Shown here: piece after piece, positions 50,221 through 59,067 of the stretch
How the letters are laid out: the number at the start of each line of letters is the position of its first letter
How positions within the stretch are numbered: the first letter of the stretch is position 1
DNA from: an uncultured Oscillospiraceae bacterium
GTDB lineage: Bacteria; Bacillota; Clostridia; Oscillospirales; Oscillospiraceae
Assembly: GCA_934565795.1 (NCBI GenBank)
Contig: CAKTIM010000006.1
Coordinates: 1-64,000 of the forward strand
Length of the DNA: 64,000 bases
Reading direction: 5' to 3'
Notes under the pieces: generated by a model
Told to the model about the DNA's origin: nothing
Seen by the model: the letters and a program-made list of their open reading frames with translations, nothing else
Database searches by the model: none
Position numbers and translations under genes: made by a program

Positions 50221-52810
50221 TTTTTTAAGGGGCTGGAATCCGGGTATCCGCTCCCTGATCCTGGTGGGTCTGGCGCTGCTGCTGGTGGTGATGCTGATTT
50301 CCGGCCACAAGCAGCTGCGCCTCGCCTCCGCGCTGACGGATAAGACCCTGGATACCCTGAAGCAGCAGTGCCTGAGCTATAACAAGCTGCTGGCCAGCGA
50401 CCGCACCCAGAGCCTGTTCCGCCTGGCAGAGCTGCTGCAGGCCATCAGCTATAAGCTGGAGGAGCAGCCGGAATTGGTGGGCGACGACTATCTGGAGCAG
50501 CAGGTCAACCGCCTGCGCATCACCGGCATTACCCTGCTGGACGGCGACCTGAAGCTGGAGGCCTCCGGCTATACCCGCCAGTTCCGCGACCCATACTGGC
50601 AGAATTCCGAGCGGTGGAGCCGTCTGGCCGATATCATCGAGCACCCGGCAAAGGTATTTGCCGAGCGGGTTCAGGCAAACGGGCGCTATTATGACGTGTG
50701 CGCCGTGGCACGGCGGGATGCCCCCGGCATTGTGGTCGGCTTTTACCGCCAGCCTGCGGCGCTGGTCTCCGGCGCGGAAAGCGAAATGGCCAGCCTGCTC
50801 AGCGGCCTGCACCTGGATCGAGGCGGAATCTATGCCATTGCCAAGGATGATGTGATCCGCGCCACCAGTGATGTGAACATGCAGAACGACGGCGTGTCGG
50901 AGAATGCCATCCTGCGCCAGCTGGATCAGATGTCTCCCGACGGTGTCCTGCGGCTGTTCTACACCGGGGAGCGTTTCTATCTGGGCTGCCGCACCGGGCG
51001 CGAAGGATATATGGTTTACATCTATTATCCCGTTTCCTCCGTATTTTCCGGCACCTGGCTGGCGGTGATGTTCTTCGCGGCGGCGTATTTTATATTGTGG
51101 GCGGTGGTATTTGCCTTCCGCAACCGGGCGCTGTTTGAAAACCAGGAGGCCCTGCGCGACAGCAACCGTCAGCTCACCGAGACCATCAATATCCTGCAAT
51201 CCCTGGAGACCATTTATTTTACCCTCTTCTATGTGGATGTGCGGGGAAACCGATATGAAAGCATCTATTTCGCGCCCTGGCTGGCAAGCTTCATTCAGCC
51301 CAGCGGCGATTATGCGGCGCTGAAAAAATCCTTCATCGATACGCTGGTGGTGCCCGAATTCCGGGAGGAGCTGGATCAGCGCATGGAGGCTGAATTCATC
51401 CGGGAGAGCCTGAGCCGGGAGCGGATCACCGAGGTGCGCAAGAGCTACTACACGGACTATCAGGCCTACCGCGCCGGTGAGACGAAATGGTGCCGGGTCA
51501 GCGTGACGGTGGTGGACTTTGACGAGACGGGGAAGCCTGCCCATGTCCTCGTCATGTTCCAGGACGTAGACGGCGAAAAGAAAAAGGAAGCGGAATATCA
51601 GGAGCGGATTTTGCAGGAGGCCCAGCAGGCCAAGGTGGCCAACAATGCCAAAACCGAATTCCTGCGCCGCATCAGCCATGATATCCGCACCCCCATCAAC
51701 GGGATCAAGGGCTATATCAGCATGGCCGCCCACAATCCACGGGATCTGGCCCTTCAGGAGGAATGCCGGGAAAAGGCCAGCACCGCCGTGGGAACCCTGA
51801 TGGCGCTGGTGGACAGTGTGCTGGAAATGAGCAAGCTGGAGAGCAGCGAGATCAAGCTGGAGAGCAAGCCCTTTGACCTGACCACCCTGGTCAACGAGGT
51901 CAATACCCTGGTGGAGCCGCAGGCCATGGCGAAGAACATCCGCTACGAGGTGCTGCGCCAGGGCTGTCTGCCGGTGCCCAACCTGATCGGCAGCCCCCGG
52001 CATCTGCGGCAGGTGCTGATGAACCTGGCCAGCAACGCGGTGAAGTATGGCAACCCCGGCGGCTATGTCCGCCTGAATTCCCGGCTGATTTCCACCACCG
52101 AGGATACCGCTACTTACGAATTTACCTGCGAGGACAACGGCATCGGCATGAGCGAGGAATTCCAGCAGCACATGTTTGAGCCGTTCACGCAGGAGCTGGA
52201 CAGCGCCCGCACCACCTTCGAGGGAACGGGCCTGGGCCTTTCCATCGTGAAAAAGCTGGTGGACAGCCTGGGCGGCACCATCACCTGCCAGTCTCAGAAG
52301 CGGGTGGGCACCACCTTCTGCGTGACGCTGACCTTCCAGATCGACAAGGCCTACGGCATGCAGGCGGACGGCAGCTGCCCCACCGGCGATTGCCCGCTGA
52401 AGGATGCAAATGTGCTGCTGGTGGAGGACAACCGGTTGAATATGGAGATCGCCGAATTCCTGCTCACCAGCCACGGCGCCCACATCACAAAGGCGTGGAA
52501 CGGGCAGGAGGCGGTGGATACCTTTGCCGCGTCGGAGCCGGAGCATTTTGACATTATCTTCATGGACATTATGATGCCCGTGCTGGACGGCCTGGAGGCG
52601 GCCCGCGCCATCCGCGCCCTGTCCCGCCCGGATGCGGCCACGGTGCGCATCTCCGCCATGTCCGCCAATGCCTTCTCCGACGATATCCAGCGCAGCCTGA
52701 ACGCCGGAATGAACGCCCACATCCCCAAGCCCGTGGACGAAAAGACCCTGCTCTCCGTCGCCAGTCAGCTGCTGGCGGACAGAAAAAAGGACAGACAGGC
52801 GCACACCTGA
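50201..52810 (+). CDS. hybrid sensor histidine kinase/response regulator
   Basis: An 869-aa membrane kinase starting at a TTG at 50201 with GGAGGG nine bases upstream; the frame opens earlier inside the binding-protein gene. Helix 1 lies at about residues 16-34, an extracytoplasmic cache-like domain reaches to about 280, and helix 2 lies at 286-302 (VMFFAAAYFILWAVVFAF). A PAS-like region follows (NILQSLETIYFTLFYVDV), then HisKA with the phospho-His in RRISHDIRTPINGIKG near residue 491, HATPase_c (NGIGMSEEF, GTGLGLSIVKKL) and a receiver domain with Asp near residue 788 in IIFMDIMMPVLDG. It overlaps the lipoprotein by 20 bases, so the two likely form one sensory unit. No output protein is linked. 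Confidence 0.92.
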   Translation: MRKKKIDFLRGWNPGIRSLILVGLALLLVVMLISGHKQLRLASALTDKTLDTLKQQCLSYNKLLASDRTQSLFRLAELLQAISYKLEEQPELVGDDYLEQQVNRLRITGITLLDGDLKLEASGYTRQFRDPYWQNSERWSRLADIIEHPAKVFAERVQANGRYYDVCAVARRDAPGIVVGFYRQPAALVSGAESEMASLLSGLHLDRGGIYAIAKDDVIRATSDVNMQNDGVSENAILRQLDQMSPDGVLRLFYTGERFYLGCRTGREGYMVYIYYPVSSVFSGTWLAVMFFAAAYFILWAVVFAFRNRALFENQEALRDSNRQLTETINILQSLETIYFTLFYVDVRGNRYESIYFAPWLASFIQPSGDYAALKKSFIDTLVVPEFREELDQRMEAEFIRESLSRERITEVRKSYYTDYQAYRAGETKWCRVSVTVVDFDETGKPAHVLVMFQDVDGEKKKEAEYQERILQEAQQAKVANNAKTEFLRRISHDIRTPINGIKGYISMAAHNPRDLALQEECREKASTAVGTLMALVDSVLEMSKLESSEIKLESKPFDLTTLVNEVNTLVEPQAMAKNIRYEVLRQGCLPVPNLIGSPRHLRQVLMNLASNAVKYGNPGGYVRLNSRLISTTEDTATYEFTCEDNGIGMSEEFQQHMFEPFTQELDSARTTFEGTGLGLSIVKKLVDSLGGTITCQSQKRVGTTFCVTLTFQIDKAYGMQADGSCPTGDCPLKDANVLLVEDNRLNMEIAEFLLTSHGAHITKAWNGQEAVDTFAASEPEHFDIIFMDIMMPVLDGLEAARAIRALSRPDAATVRISAMSANAFSDDIQRSLNAGMNAHIPKPVDEKTLLSVASQLLADRKKDRQAHT

Positions 52811-52840
52811 GGCAGCCGCTGTGGAAACCTGCAAAAAACT

Positions 52841-52894
52841 GAGGCGAATTCGTGCAGCCCCCAATGGGGGCCATCACGGATTCGCCTCGTTTTT
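52841..52894. terminator. bidirectional terminator between convergent genes
   Basis: GAGGCGAATTCGTG at 52841-52854 pairs with CACGGATTCGCCTC at 52875-52888 with one mismatch, enclosing a GCCCCCAATGGGGGC hairpin, with TTTTTT after it. The GGCGAATTCG arm matches the hairpins at 29540 and 29761. Confidence 0.85.
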
Positions 52895-53943
52895 TATGTT
52901 GAGAGCTTCCAGCCGGAGGCCTCCTGTCTGCCGCCGACGAAGTCAGCATAGATGCCGGGCTGGGAGATCAGCACCTCATGCTTGCCCTGCTGGACGATTC
53001 TGCCGTCGTCCAGCACCAGAATCTGGTCGGCGTTGCGCACGGTTTTCAGCCGGTGGGCGATCATCAGAACGGTCTTGTTCCGGGTCAGAGCCTCGATGGC
53101 CTTTTGCAGCCGATCCTCGTTCTCCGGGTCGACGTTGGCGGTGGCCTCATCCAGGATGATGATGGGCGCGTCCTTCAGCATGGCCCGGGCGATGGAAATG
53201 CGCTGCTTCTCGCCGCCGGACAGGTGCGCGCCGCCTCCGCCAACGGGGGTGTCATAGCCCTGCTCCAGCTTGCTTACAAAGCTGTCGCACCCGGCGGCAT
53301 GGGCGGCGGCCTCCACCTCGGCATCCGAGGCGGCGCGGCGGCCCATGCGGATGTTCTCACGCACGGTGTCGTTAAACAGATAATTGTCCTGGGAGACAAA
53401 GGCCACCTGGTCATACAGCTGATGCAGCGGAATGTCCGTCAGGCTGTGGCCGCCCATGGTGATCGTGCCCTGCTTCACATCCCAGAAGCCCGCGATCAGC
53501 TTGGCCAGGGTGGATTTGCCGGAGCCGGAGGGGCCGACCAGCGCCGTCATGCTGTTCTGGCCGATGTGCAGGCTCACGCCGTGGAGAATCTCCTGGTCGT
53601 CGTGATAGCCGAAGTGCACATCCTTGATCTCAATATCATGGTTTTCAAAGCGAACCGGGGTTTCGGGGTGCACCTGCTCCTCGGCCTTGAGAATTTCATC
53701 CACCTGGGCAACCGTGGTGCTCACCTGGGCCAGGGTGTCCACCAGGGCCGCGCCCAGCCATACGCCGTAGGCGCTGAGCGCCTGCTCGCCAGACAGCAGC
53801 AGGATGATAATCCGCGCCGCCGCGAAGTAGGGCACCATGCCGCAGATCACACCGATGACAGCCAGGAGCACCGCCGTAATCAGATGGGCATGCTCACTTT
53901 TGCCCAATTCCCAGATTCGCTGGACAGGGCTTTGTTTTTCCAT
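52894..53943 (-). pseudogene. ABC exporter gene with internal deletion of the membrane domain
   Basis: A 349-aa frame against about 580 aa for the family. The N-terminus is normal (MEKQSPVQRIWELGKSEHAHLITAVLLAVIGV, helices 1 and 2 to about residue 68). After YGVWLGAALV it jumps straight to the linker before the ATPase (DTLAQVSTTVAQVDEIL), so helices 3-6 and the coupling helices, about 230 residues, are missing. The ATPase is complete: Walker A GPSGSGKST, signature LSGGEKQRISIA, Walker B IIILDEATANVD. The deletion is in frame, so a protein could be made, but it cannot form a transport channel. The tandem partner gene is also absent. Start ATG at 53943 with AGGAGGAAC. Confidence 0.85.
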
Positions 53944-53961
53944 GTTGGTTCCTCCTTTCTG

Positions 53962-53982
53962 AGTTAGACATAGCTAACTATA
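53962..53982. promoter_or_regulatory. operator and -10 before the deleted ABC gene
   Basis: AGTTAG-N6-CTAACT at 53962-53979 is a dyad just before the ribosome site, overlapping a minus-strand TATAGT (53982-53977). It resembles TetR operators, and a TetR gene lies upstream. Confidence 0.5.
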
Positions 53983-54028
53983 GCCTATTGAATAAGCCGT
54001 CGTTTCCGACAGCCTGTTGTGGATATTG

Positions 54029-54188
54029 GGAAGTTCTGATTAAATCGGCAAGAGCTGTGAGCGAGAGATTTTTCGGCCAATCGAGGTATCGAAAGCGGCG
54101 GAATACTGTATGTATTTCCCGTTTTCGGTACCGAAGAGTGGACGGAAAAGATCCGCTCACAGCCGCAGACGATTTATTCAGAGGTTCC
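54029..54188. mobile_element. 160-bp MITE-like element with terminal inverted repeats and 4-bp target duplication
   Basis: The ends GGAAGTTCTGATTAAATCG (from 54029) and CGATTTATTCAGAGGTTCC (to 54188) are imperfect inverted repeats. GCTGTGAGCG at 54053-54062 and CGCTCACAGC at 54153-54162 extend the stem, and the centre is also palindromic (around 54095-54135). ATTG is present immediately outside both ends (54025-54028 and 54189-54192). No gene lies inside. It sits directly after the TetR stop codon. Confidence 0.8.
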
Positions 54189-54192
54189 ATTG

Positions 54193-54810
54193 TTATTCGC
54201 CGAACACCGCCAGGAAGCCGGTGCGGTGATAGCGGCTCAGAAGGCCGATGTATTCCCGGGCTTCCTCCAGGCTCATGCCGTGGCGGATGATTTCAAAGAT
54301 GCTTTCAAAGCGGGAGGTGGTGACGATGTGCAGCAGCCGCTGGGTGGTGGCGTCCCCCAGCTGGGCGGTGCTGCCCACAGCCTCCATGTATTTGTAGGTG
54401 TATTCCACCTCAATACGCACCAGCTCGTCCACAAAGTTGTGAAACCGGGTGCCATAGGAGGCATCCAGCAGCAGCCGGAATTCGTCCAGGTGGTCATACA
54501 TGTACTCCACCAGCTCCATGGTGCCGCCGTCGGCGTAGTCCAGCATCTGCGCGGCCTGCTCCGCCCGCTCCATGCGGTGAAAGGTTTCCTGAATCTTCAC
54601 AAACCGCTCGATCATTTCGTTGAGTACCGGCTCCACAATGGCGGAGAAAAGCCCCTCCTTGTCCTGAAAGCGGACGTAAATCGAGTTGGTGCTGGTTTCT
54701 GCCGCCGCCGCAATGGTGCGCAGGGATGCATCCGTGTATCCCTTGTCCAGAAATTCCGCCTTGGCGCAGCTTAAAATCCGCTCCGCCACGCCCTCGATCT
54801 GCTTTGCCAT
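54193..54810 (-). CDS. TetR-family transcriptional regulator
   Basis: A 205-aa TetR protein starting at the ATG at 54810 (AGGAGG eight bases upstream). The helix-turn-helix is in residues 5-50 (AERILSCAKAEFLDKGY, LRTIAAAAETSTNSIYVRFQDKEG). Its promoter is a perfect TTGACA-N17-TATAAT with a 19-base palindrome immediately after the -10, so it represses itself. It is followed by the MITE and the deleted ABC gene, its probable former target, and is divergent from the UvrA-like gene. The stop codon abuts the duplicated ATTG of the MITE. Confidence 0.92.
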   Translation of the reverse strand: MAKQIEGVAERILSCAKAEFLDKGYTDASLRTIAAAAETSTNSIYVRFQDKEGLFSAIVEPVLNEMIERFVKIQETFHRMERAEQAAQMLDYADGGTMELVEYMYDHLDEFRLLLDASYGTRFHNFVDELVRIEVEYTYKYMEAVGSTAQLGDATTQRLLHIVTTSRFESIFEIIRHGMSLEEAREYIGLLSRYHRTGFLAVFGE

Positions 54811-54830
54811 CGGCGCACCTCCTTGCCGCA

Positions 54831-54849
54831 TTCATAACGGCGTTATGAA
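54831..54849. promoter_or_regulatory. TetR operator
   Basis: TTCATAACGGCGTTATGAA is a perfect palindrome around one central base, touching the -10 of the minus-strand tetR promoter. Confidence 0.85.
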
Positions 54850-54877
54850 TTATAATCCGCCCATATGCGCTTGTCAA
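54849..54877 (-). promoter_or_regulatory. sigma-A promoter of the tetR gene
   Basis: On the minus strand TTGACA (54877-54872), 17 bases, TATAAT (54854-54849). Confidence 0.88.
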
Positions 54878-54933
54878 GCCCCGGCGTCAAATTTTGTCCA
54901 TAAAATTGCAGACGGATAATTTTCGAGAGTCTA

Positions 54934-54963
54934 TTGAAAAAGAGTGTGTCCCTGTACTACAAT
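54934..54963 (+). promoter_or_regulatory. promoter of the UvrA-like gene, with leader hairpin
   Basis: TTGAAA at 54934-54939, 18 bases, TACAAT at 54958-54963. The 70-base leader has a CCGCCG / CGGCGG hairpin at about 54990-55012 followed by a short T-rich stretch, which could attenuate transcription. Confidence 0.65.
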
Positions 54964-55038
54964 GTACGTGTCTGCCAATTAGGGAAAACCGCCGCCCCCC
55001 AAGGCCGGCGGAGATTTTGAGTTTTTGGAGTAAAAGCA

Positions 55039-57516
55039 ATGATTGATAAAATGCTGATCCGTGGAGCAAAGGTTCACAACCTTAAAAATATTGATGTGGA
55101 TATCCCGCTGGGAGAGATCGTGGGCATTGCGGGGGTGTCCGGCTCCGGCAAATCCTCGCTGGCACTGGGTGTGCTGTATGCGGAGGGCTCGCGCCGTTAC
55201 CTGGAGGCGCTCTCCACCTATACCCGCCGGAGGATGACCCAGGCCTCCAGGGCCAGCGTGGACGAGGTGCTGTATGTCCCCGCCGCCCTGGCGCTGCACC
55301 AGCGCCCCGGCGTGCCGGGCATCCGCAGCACCTTCGGCACGGGCACAGAGCTGCTGAACAGCCTGCGGCTGATGTATTCCCGCCTTGCCAGCCACCGCTG
55401 CCCCAACGAACATTTCCTGGAGCCGTCGCTGCTGGTTGCCGCCGGGAAGGAGCTGGTCTGCTCGGTGTGCGGCGCTCATTTTTACGCTCCGTCCGCCGAG
55501 GAGCTGGCGTTTAATTCCCAGGGCGCGTGCCAGAAGTGCGGCGGCACGGGCAGCGTCCGTACCGTTGACCTGGCAAGCCTTGTGCCGGATGATTCCCTCA
55601 GCATTGATGACGGCGCGGTGGCCCCCTGGAACAGTCTGATGTGGTCGCTGATGACCGATGTGTGCCGGGAAATGGGCGTGCGCACCGATGTGCCCTTCCG
55701 CGACCTGAGCGCGGAGGAAAAGGAGATCGTCTACCATGGCCCGGCGGTGAAGAAGCATATTTTCTACAAGGCAAAGGGCTCCAATCAGGCCGGAGAGCTG
55801 GATTTCACCTACTTTAACGCGGTTTACACCGTGGAAAACGCCCTCGCCAAGGTCAAGGATGAAAAGGGCATGAAGCGGGTGGAAAGGTTCCTGAGGGAGG
55901 AAATCTGCCCGGCCTGCCATGGCACGCGGCTGTCTGCTGCCGCCCGCGCGCCCAGGCTGCGGGGGATTTCGCTGGATGAAGCCTGCACAATGACTCTTTC
56001 TCAGTTGGTTGACTGGGTACAGGGCGTCCCCGGCAGTCTGCCGGAGGAAATGCGCCCCATGGCGGAAAGCATCTGTGAGGCGTTCCAGAGCACGGCGAAG
56101 CGCTTGATGGATTTGGGGCTGGGCTATCTGACCCTTGACCGCTCGGCCTCCACCCTTTCCACCGGCGAACGCCAGCGGATGCAGCTGGCCCGCGCCGTCC
56201 GCAATCGCACCACCGGCGTTCTGTACGTGCTGGACGAGCCGTCCATCGGCCTGCATCCGTCCAACATCGTGGGCCTGACCGGCGTGATGCACGACCTGGT
56301 GGCGGATGGCAATTCCGTCATTCTGGTGGATCACGACACCCAGATTTTGAAGGAATCCGATTGGATCATCGAAATGGGGCCGGAGGCGGGTGCCAAGGGC
56401 GGCCATGTGATCGCCCAGGGGACGATCACCGCCATTGAGGCCGATCCCGCTTCTCAGATCGGGCCGTTCCTCTCCGGCAGCGCCGAAACAAAGCTGCGCG
56501 CCTGCGCCGCAGAGGAGGCACTGTTTCCCAAGGGCGTGATCCACCTGTCCACCGCGCAGCTTCACACGGTCAAGCCCCTGGAGGTGGACATTCCCAAGGG
56601 GCGGCTCACCGTCGTCACCGGCGTATCCGGCTCCGGCAAGACCACCATGGTTCTGGAAAGCCTTGTCCCCGCCCTGGAGGCAAGCATCAGCGGCAGCGCT
56701 TTGCCTGCCCATATCCGCGCCATCCGGGCGGAGGGCATTGCACACGTCAAGCTCATTGACGCCACTCCCATCGGCATCAACGTCCGCTCCACCGTGGCCA
56801 CCTACGCAGGCGTCCACGATGAGCTGCGGAAGCTGTACGCCAGGTCGCCGGAGGCCAGGGAGAAGGGCTATCATGCCAGCGATTTCTCCTATAACACCGG
56901 CGCGCTGCGCTGCCCCGGCTGCGACGGAACGGGCGTGGTCAGCCTGGATGTGCAATTCCTGCCAGATGTGAACATCCCCTGCCCGGATTGCCGCGGCTCC
57001 CGGTACGCAAGAGCGGCCTACGACGTGCGGCTCACAAACAAGGCCGGTGCAAGCATTTCCCTGCCGGAGCTGATGGACATGGATGTAAATTCCGCCATCG
57101 GTTTCTGCGGCGATTATAAAACCGTCAGCCAAAGGCTGAATATTCTGAAGCGGCTGGGCCTGGGCTATCTCACCCTGGGCGAGGAAACGCCCAGTCTCTC
57201 CGGCGGGGAGGCGCAGCGCCTGAAGCTGGCCAGCGAGATCGGCAAAACCCAGGAGGATTCCGTCTTTGTATTCGATGAACCCTCCATTGGCCTGCACCCG
57301 CTGGACGTGCAGGTGCTTCTGGGCGTTTTCCAGGCGCTCCTGGACAATGGCGCAACCGTTATCGTCATTGAGCACGACCTGGACGTGATTCGGAACGCCG
57401 ACTACGTGATCGACATGGGCCCCGGCGGCGGAGACGCCGGCGGCCGCATCATCGCAACCGGCACCCCGCAGGAAATCCAAAATAGCGACAGCAGCATTAC
57501 GGGGAAGTATTTGTAA
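55039..57516 (+). CDS. short UvrA-like ABC-ATPase lacking the UvrB-binding domain
   Basis: An 825-aa protein of the UvrA class with two ATPase modules. Walker A1 is GVSGSGKSS (residues 32-40) and Walker A2 GVSGSGKTT near residue 530; the signatures are LSTGERQRMQLA and LSGGEAQRLKLA. Zinc fingers are present (CQKCGGTG, CPACHG, CPGCDGTG-CPDCRG). True UvrA is about 940 aa. Here RSTFGTGTELLNSLRL is followed after only about 50 residues by FNSQGACQKCGG, so the UvrB-binding domain is missing. Such short UvrA2-type proteins are linked to resistance against DNA-binding drugs rather than normal repair. It is divergent from a TetR gene. Start ATG at 55039, site TTTTGGAG. Confidence 0.93.
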   Translation: MIDKMLIRGAKVHNLKNIDVDIPLGEIVGIAGVSGSGKSSLALGVLYAEGSRRYLEALSTYTRRRMTQASRASVDEVLYVPAALALHQRPGVPGIRSTFGTGTELLNSLRLMYSRLASHRCPNEHFLEPSLLVAAGKELVCSVCGAHFYAPSAEELAFNSQGACQKCGGTGSVRTVDLASLVPDDSLSIDDGAVAPWNSLMWSLMTDVCREMGVRTDVPFRDLSAEEKEIVYHGPAVKKHIFYKAKGSNQAGELDFTYFNAVYTVENALAKVKDEKGMKRVERFLREEICPACHGTRLSAAARAPRLRGISLDEACTMTLSQLVDWVQGVPGSLPEEMRPMAESICEAFQSTAKRLMDLGLGYLTLDRSASTLSTGERQRMQLARAVRNRTTGVLYVLDEPSIGLHPSNIVGLTGVMHDLVADGNSVILVDHDTQILKESDWIIEMGPEAGAKGGHVIAQGTITAIEADPASQIGPFLSGSAETKLRACAAEEALFPKGVIHLSTAQLHTVKPLEVDIPKGRLTVVTGVSGSGKTTMVLESLVPALEASISGSALPAHIRAIRAEGIAHVKLIDATPIGINVRSTVATYAGVHDELRKLYARSPEAREKGYHASDFSYNTGALRCPGCDGTGVVSLDVQFLPDVNIPCPDCRGSRYARAAYDVRLTNKAGASISLPELMDMDVNSAIGFCGDYKTVSQRLNILKRLGLGYLTLGEETPSLSGGEAQRLKLASEIGKTQEDSVFVFDEPSIGLHPLDVQVLLGVFQALLDNGATVIVIEHDLDVIRNADYVIDMGPGGGDAGGRIIATGTPQEIQNSDSSITGKYL

Positions 57517-57539
57517 AACCGCCCACAGCCTGACGGCAT

Positions 57540-57779
57540 TGATAGCAGCAAGTTGAATGGAAGCGGGAAAAACACCTGAGCCCCGTAGGGGTCGGCAACC
57601 TGCCGACCCTCAACCTTGCGGTTTAGGAAGCAGTAAAGATGAACGTATACCCGAAAGGGTAAATCCCCAAGCTTCCCTGGGGGGAAGCTGTCGCCGCAGC
57701 GACTGAAGAGGGCACTCAGCGTATGGTTTCGAGAGAGACCCAACTAAAAAGGTACAATGTTCAATGTTTTGAGTACGTA
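57540..57779 (+). repeat. composite repeat copy 3, left part, interrupted by IS630-family element
   Basis: This stretch matches the first part of the 670-bp repeat: GTAGGGGTCGGCAACCTGCC at 57584, GGTTTAGGAAGCAGTAAAGA at about 57610, AAGCTTCCCTGGGG with CGCCGCAGCGACTGAAGAGG at about 57670-57712, then CAGCGTATGG and ACAATGTTCAAT. It stops at TA (57778-57779), and the match resumes at 59021 after the insertion element. Confidence 0.82.
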
Positions 57780-59020
57780 GTAGTCCATATCCATTAATAC
57801 TTTACAACCATCTCTTCATGTGGTATATAATAAGCAGCCAAGAAAAAAGGAGTGCACCACAATGAAGAACAAGGAAATATATCTGAGCGAAGAAGAGCAG
57901 CGATATCTGAAAGACATCATCCGCAAGGGTGTCCACAACTCACATGTTATTACGCGGGCAAGAGTTCTGCTGATGCTGGATCGCACGGGCAAGACAGACC
58001 ATGTGCGATACAAACGGACGGCGGAGTATGCCCAGATATCTGTTCAGGCGGTCTATAATATGCGGGACGAGTTTCTTGCAAAGCACGATATGGATGCATA
58101 TCTGAACCGTAAGAAGCGCGAAACCCCGCCCCGTCCGCGGAAGCTGACCGGGGAGGATGAGGCAAAGGTCATTGCTGTAGCATGCAGCGAGCCGCCCAAG
58201 GGCTGCGCCAGGTGGACGATCAGCCTTCTGCGTGACCGGGTAGTGGAGCTGGGATTTGTGGGGGAGGTTTCCCGCATGACCATCTATCGGCTTTTAAAAA
58301 AACACAATTTAAGCCTCATCTGAAGAAAATGTGGTGTATTCCGCCAAAGCAGAATGCAGATTTTGTGGCAAGAATGGAGGAGGTTCTGGAGGTATACTCC
58401 CGTCCCTTCGATGAAAAGCGCCCGGTTATCTGCATGGACGAAAAGCCTTTTCAGCTGCTGGATGAAATGTTTATGCCCATCCCCCTGAGCGAGGATAATC
58501 ACAGTGTAAAATACGACTGCGAGTATGTTCGGAAAGGTTCCTGCTCTATCTTTATGTTCACGGAACCCCTGGGTCAATGGCGGGAGGCGCATGCTCTGCC
58601 TCACAGAACCAGTGAGGATTGGGCGAGGGAAATGAAATGGCTGATCGATAAGGCTTATCCTGATGCTGAGAAAATCGTCCTTGTGATGGATAACCTGAAC
58701 ACGCACACCACCGCGTCCTTTTACAAGGTTTTTCCTGCGGCGGAGGCTTTTCGCCTGTCACAAAAGCTTGAGATCCACTATACCCCCAAGCACGGCTCCT
58801 GGCTGGACATTGCAGAAATTGAGCTTTCAGCACTAACGATCCAATGTCTGCTGGGAGAGCGCATTCCCTCACTGGACAGCCTCAACGAGATCCTGTCCTC
58901 CTGGGGCACAAGACGAAACAATTCCCAAAAGGGCGTCTCCTGGCAATTCAACACCACCGACGCCAGAACCAGGCTGAAACATCTTTATCCAGAGATAAAG
59001 TTTTAATGGGGATGGTCTAG
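57780..59020 (+). mobile_element. IS630-family insertion sequence with TA target duplication
   Basis: A 1241-bp element bounded by TA at 57778-57779 and 59021-59022. Terminal inverted repeats match in 20 of 25 bases (left end GTAGTCCATATCCATTAA, right end inverse CTAGACCATCCCCATTAA). Removing it with one TA restores the sequence found uninterrupted at 38372-38400 in repeat copy 2, which proves the borders. It carries a two-frame DDE transposase. Confidence 0.92.
57862..59006 (+). CDS. IS630-family transposase, two frames joined by a -1 frameshift
   Basis: The first frame, 57862-58323, gives 153 aa with a helix-turn-helix DNA-binding part (EEEQRYLKDIIRKG, AEYAQISVQAVYNMRDEFL) and ends LLKKHNLSLI. 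The second frame, ending at 59006, holds the DDE catalytic core: ICMDEKPFQLL, VLVMDNLNTHT and HGSWLDIAEIELSA, giving Asp, Asp and Glu. At 58296-58302 a run of seven A residues followed by C sits in the right phase for -1 slippage (codons TTA AAA AAA). After slippage the reading continues RLLKKTQFKPHLKKMWCIP, the normal family sequence. The product would be about 381 aa. The first ATG has AAAAAGGAG ten bases upstream. Confidence 0.88.
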
Positions 59021-59067
59021 TAGGGGCGGATACCAGCCGCCCGAAAGGTAACGAAAGTGAGCTGTAT
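59021..59067 (+). repeat. composite repeat copy 3, right part
   Basis: TAGGGGCGGATACCAGCCGC then GAAAGGTAACGAAAGTGAGC and TGTAT match copy 2 at 38385-38432. The similarity ends at about 59066, where phage coding sequence begins. Confidence 0.82.

Noticed and set aside
58284-58340. Transposase treated as a pseudogene because of two frames
   Set aside because: The A-run in the right phase and the family sequence restored by -1 slippage favour programmed frameshifting.
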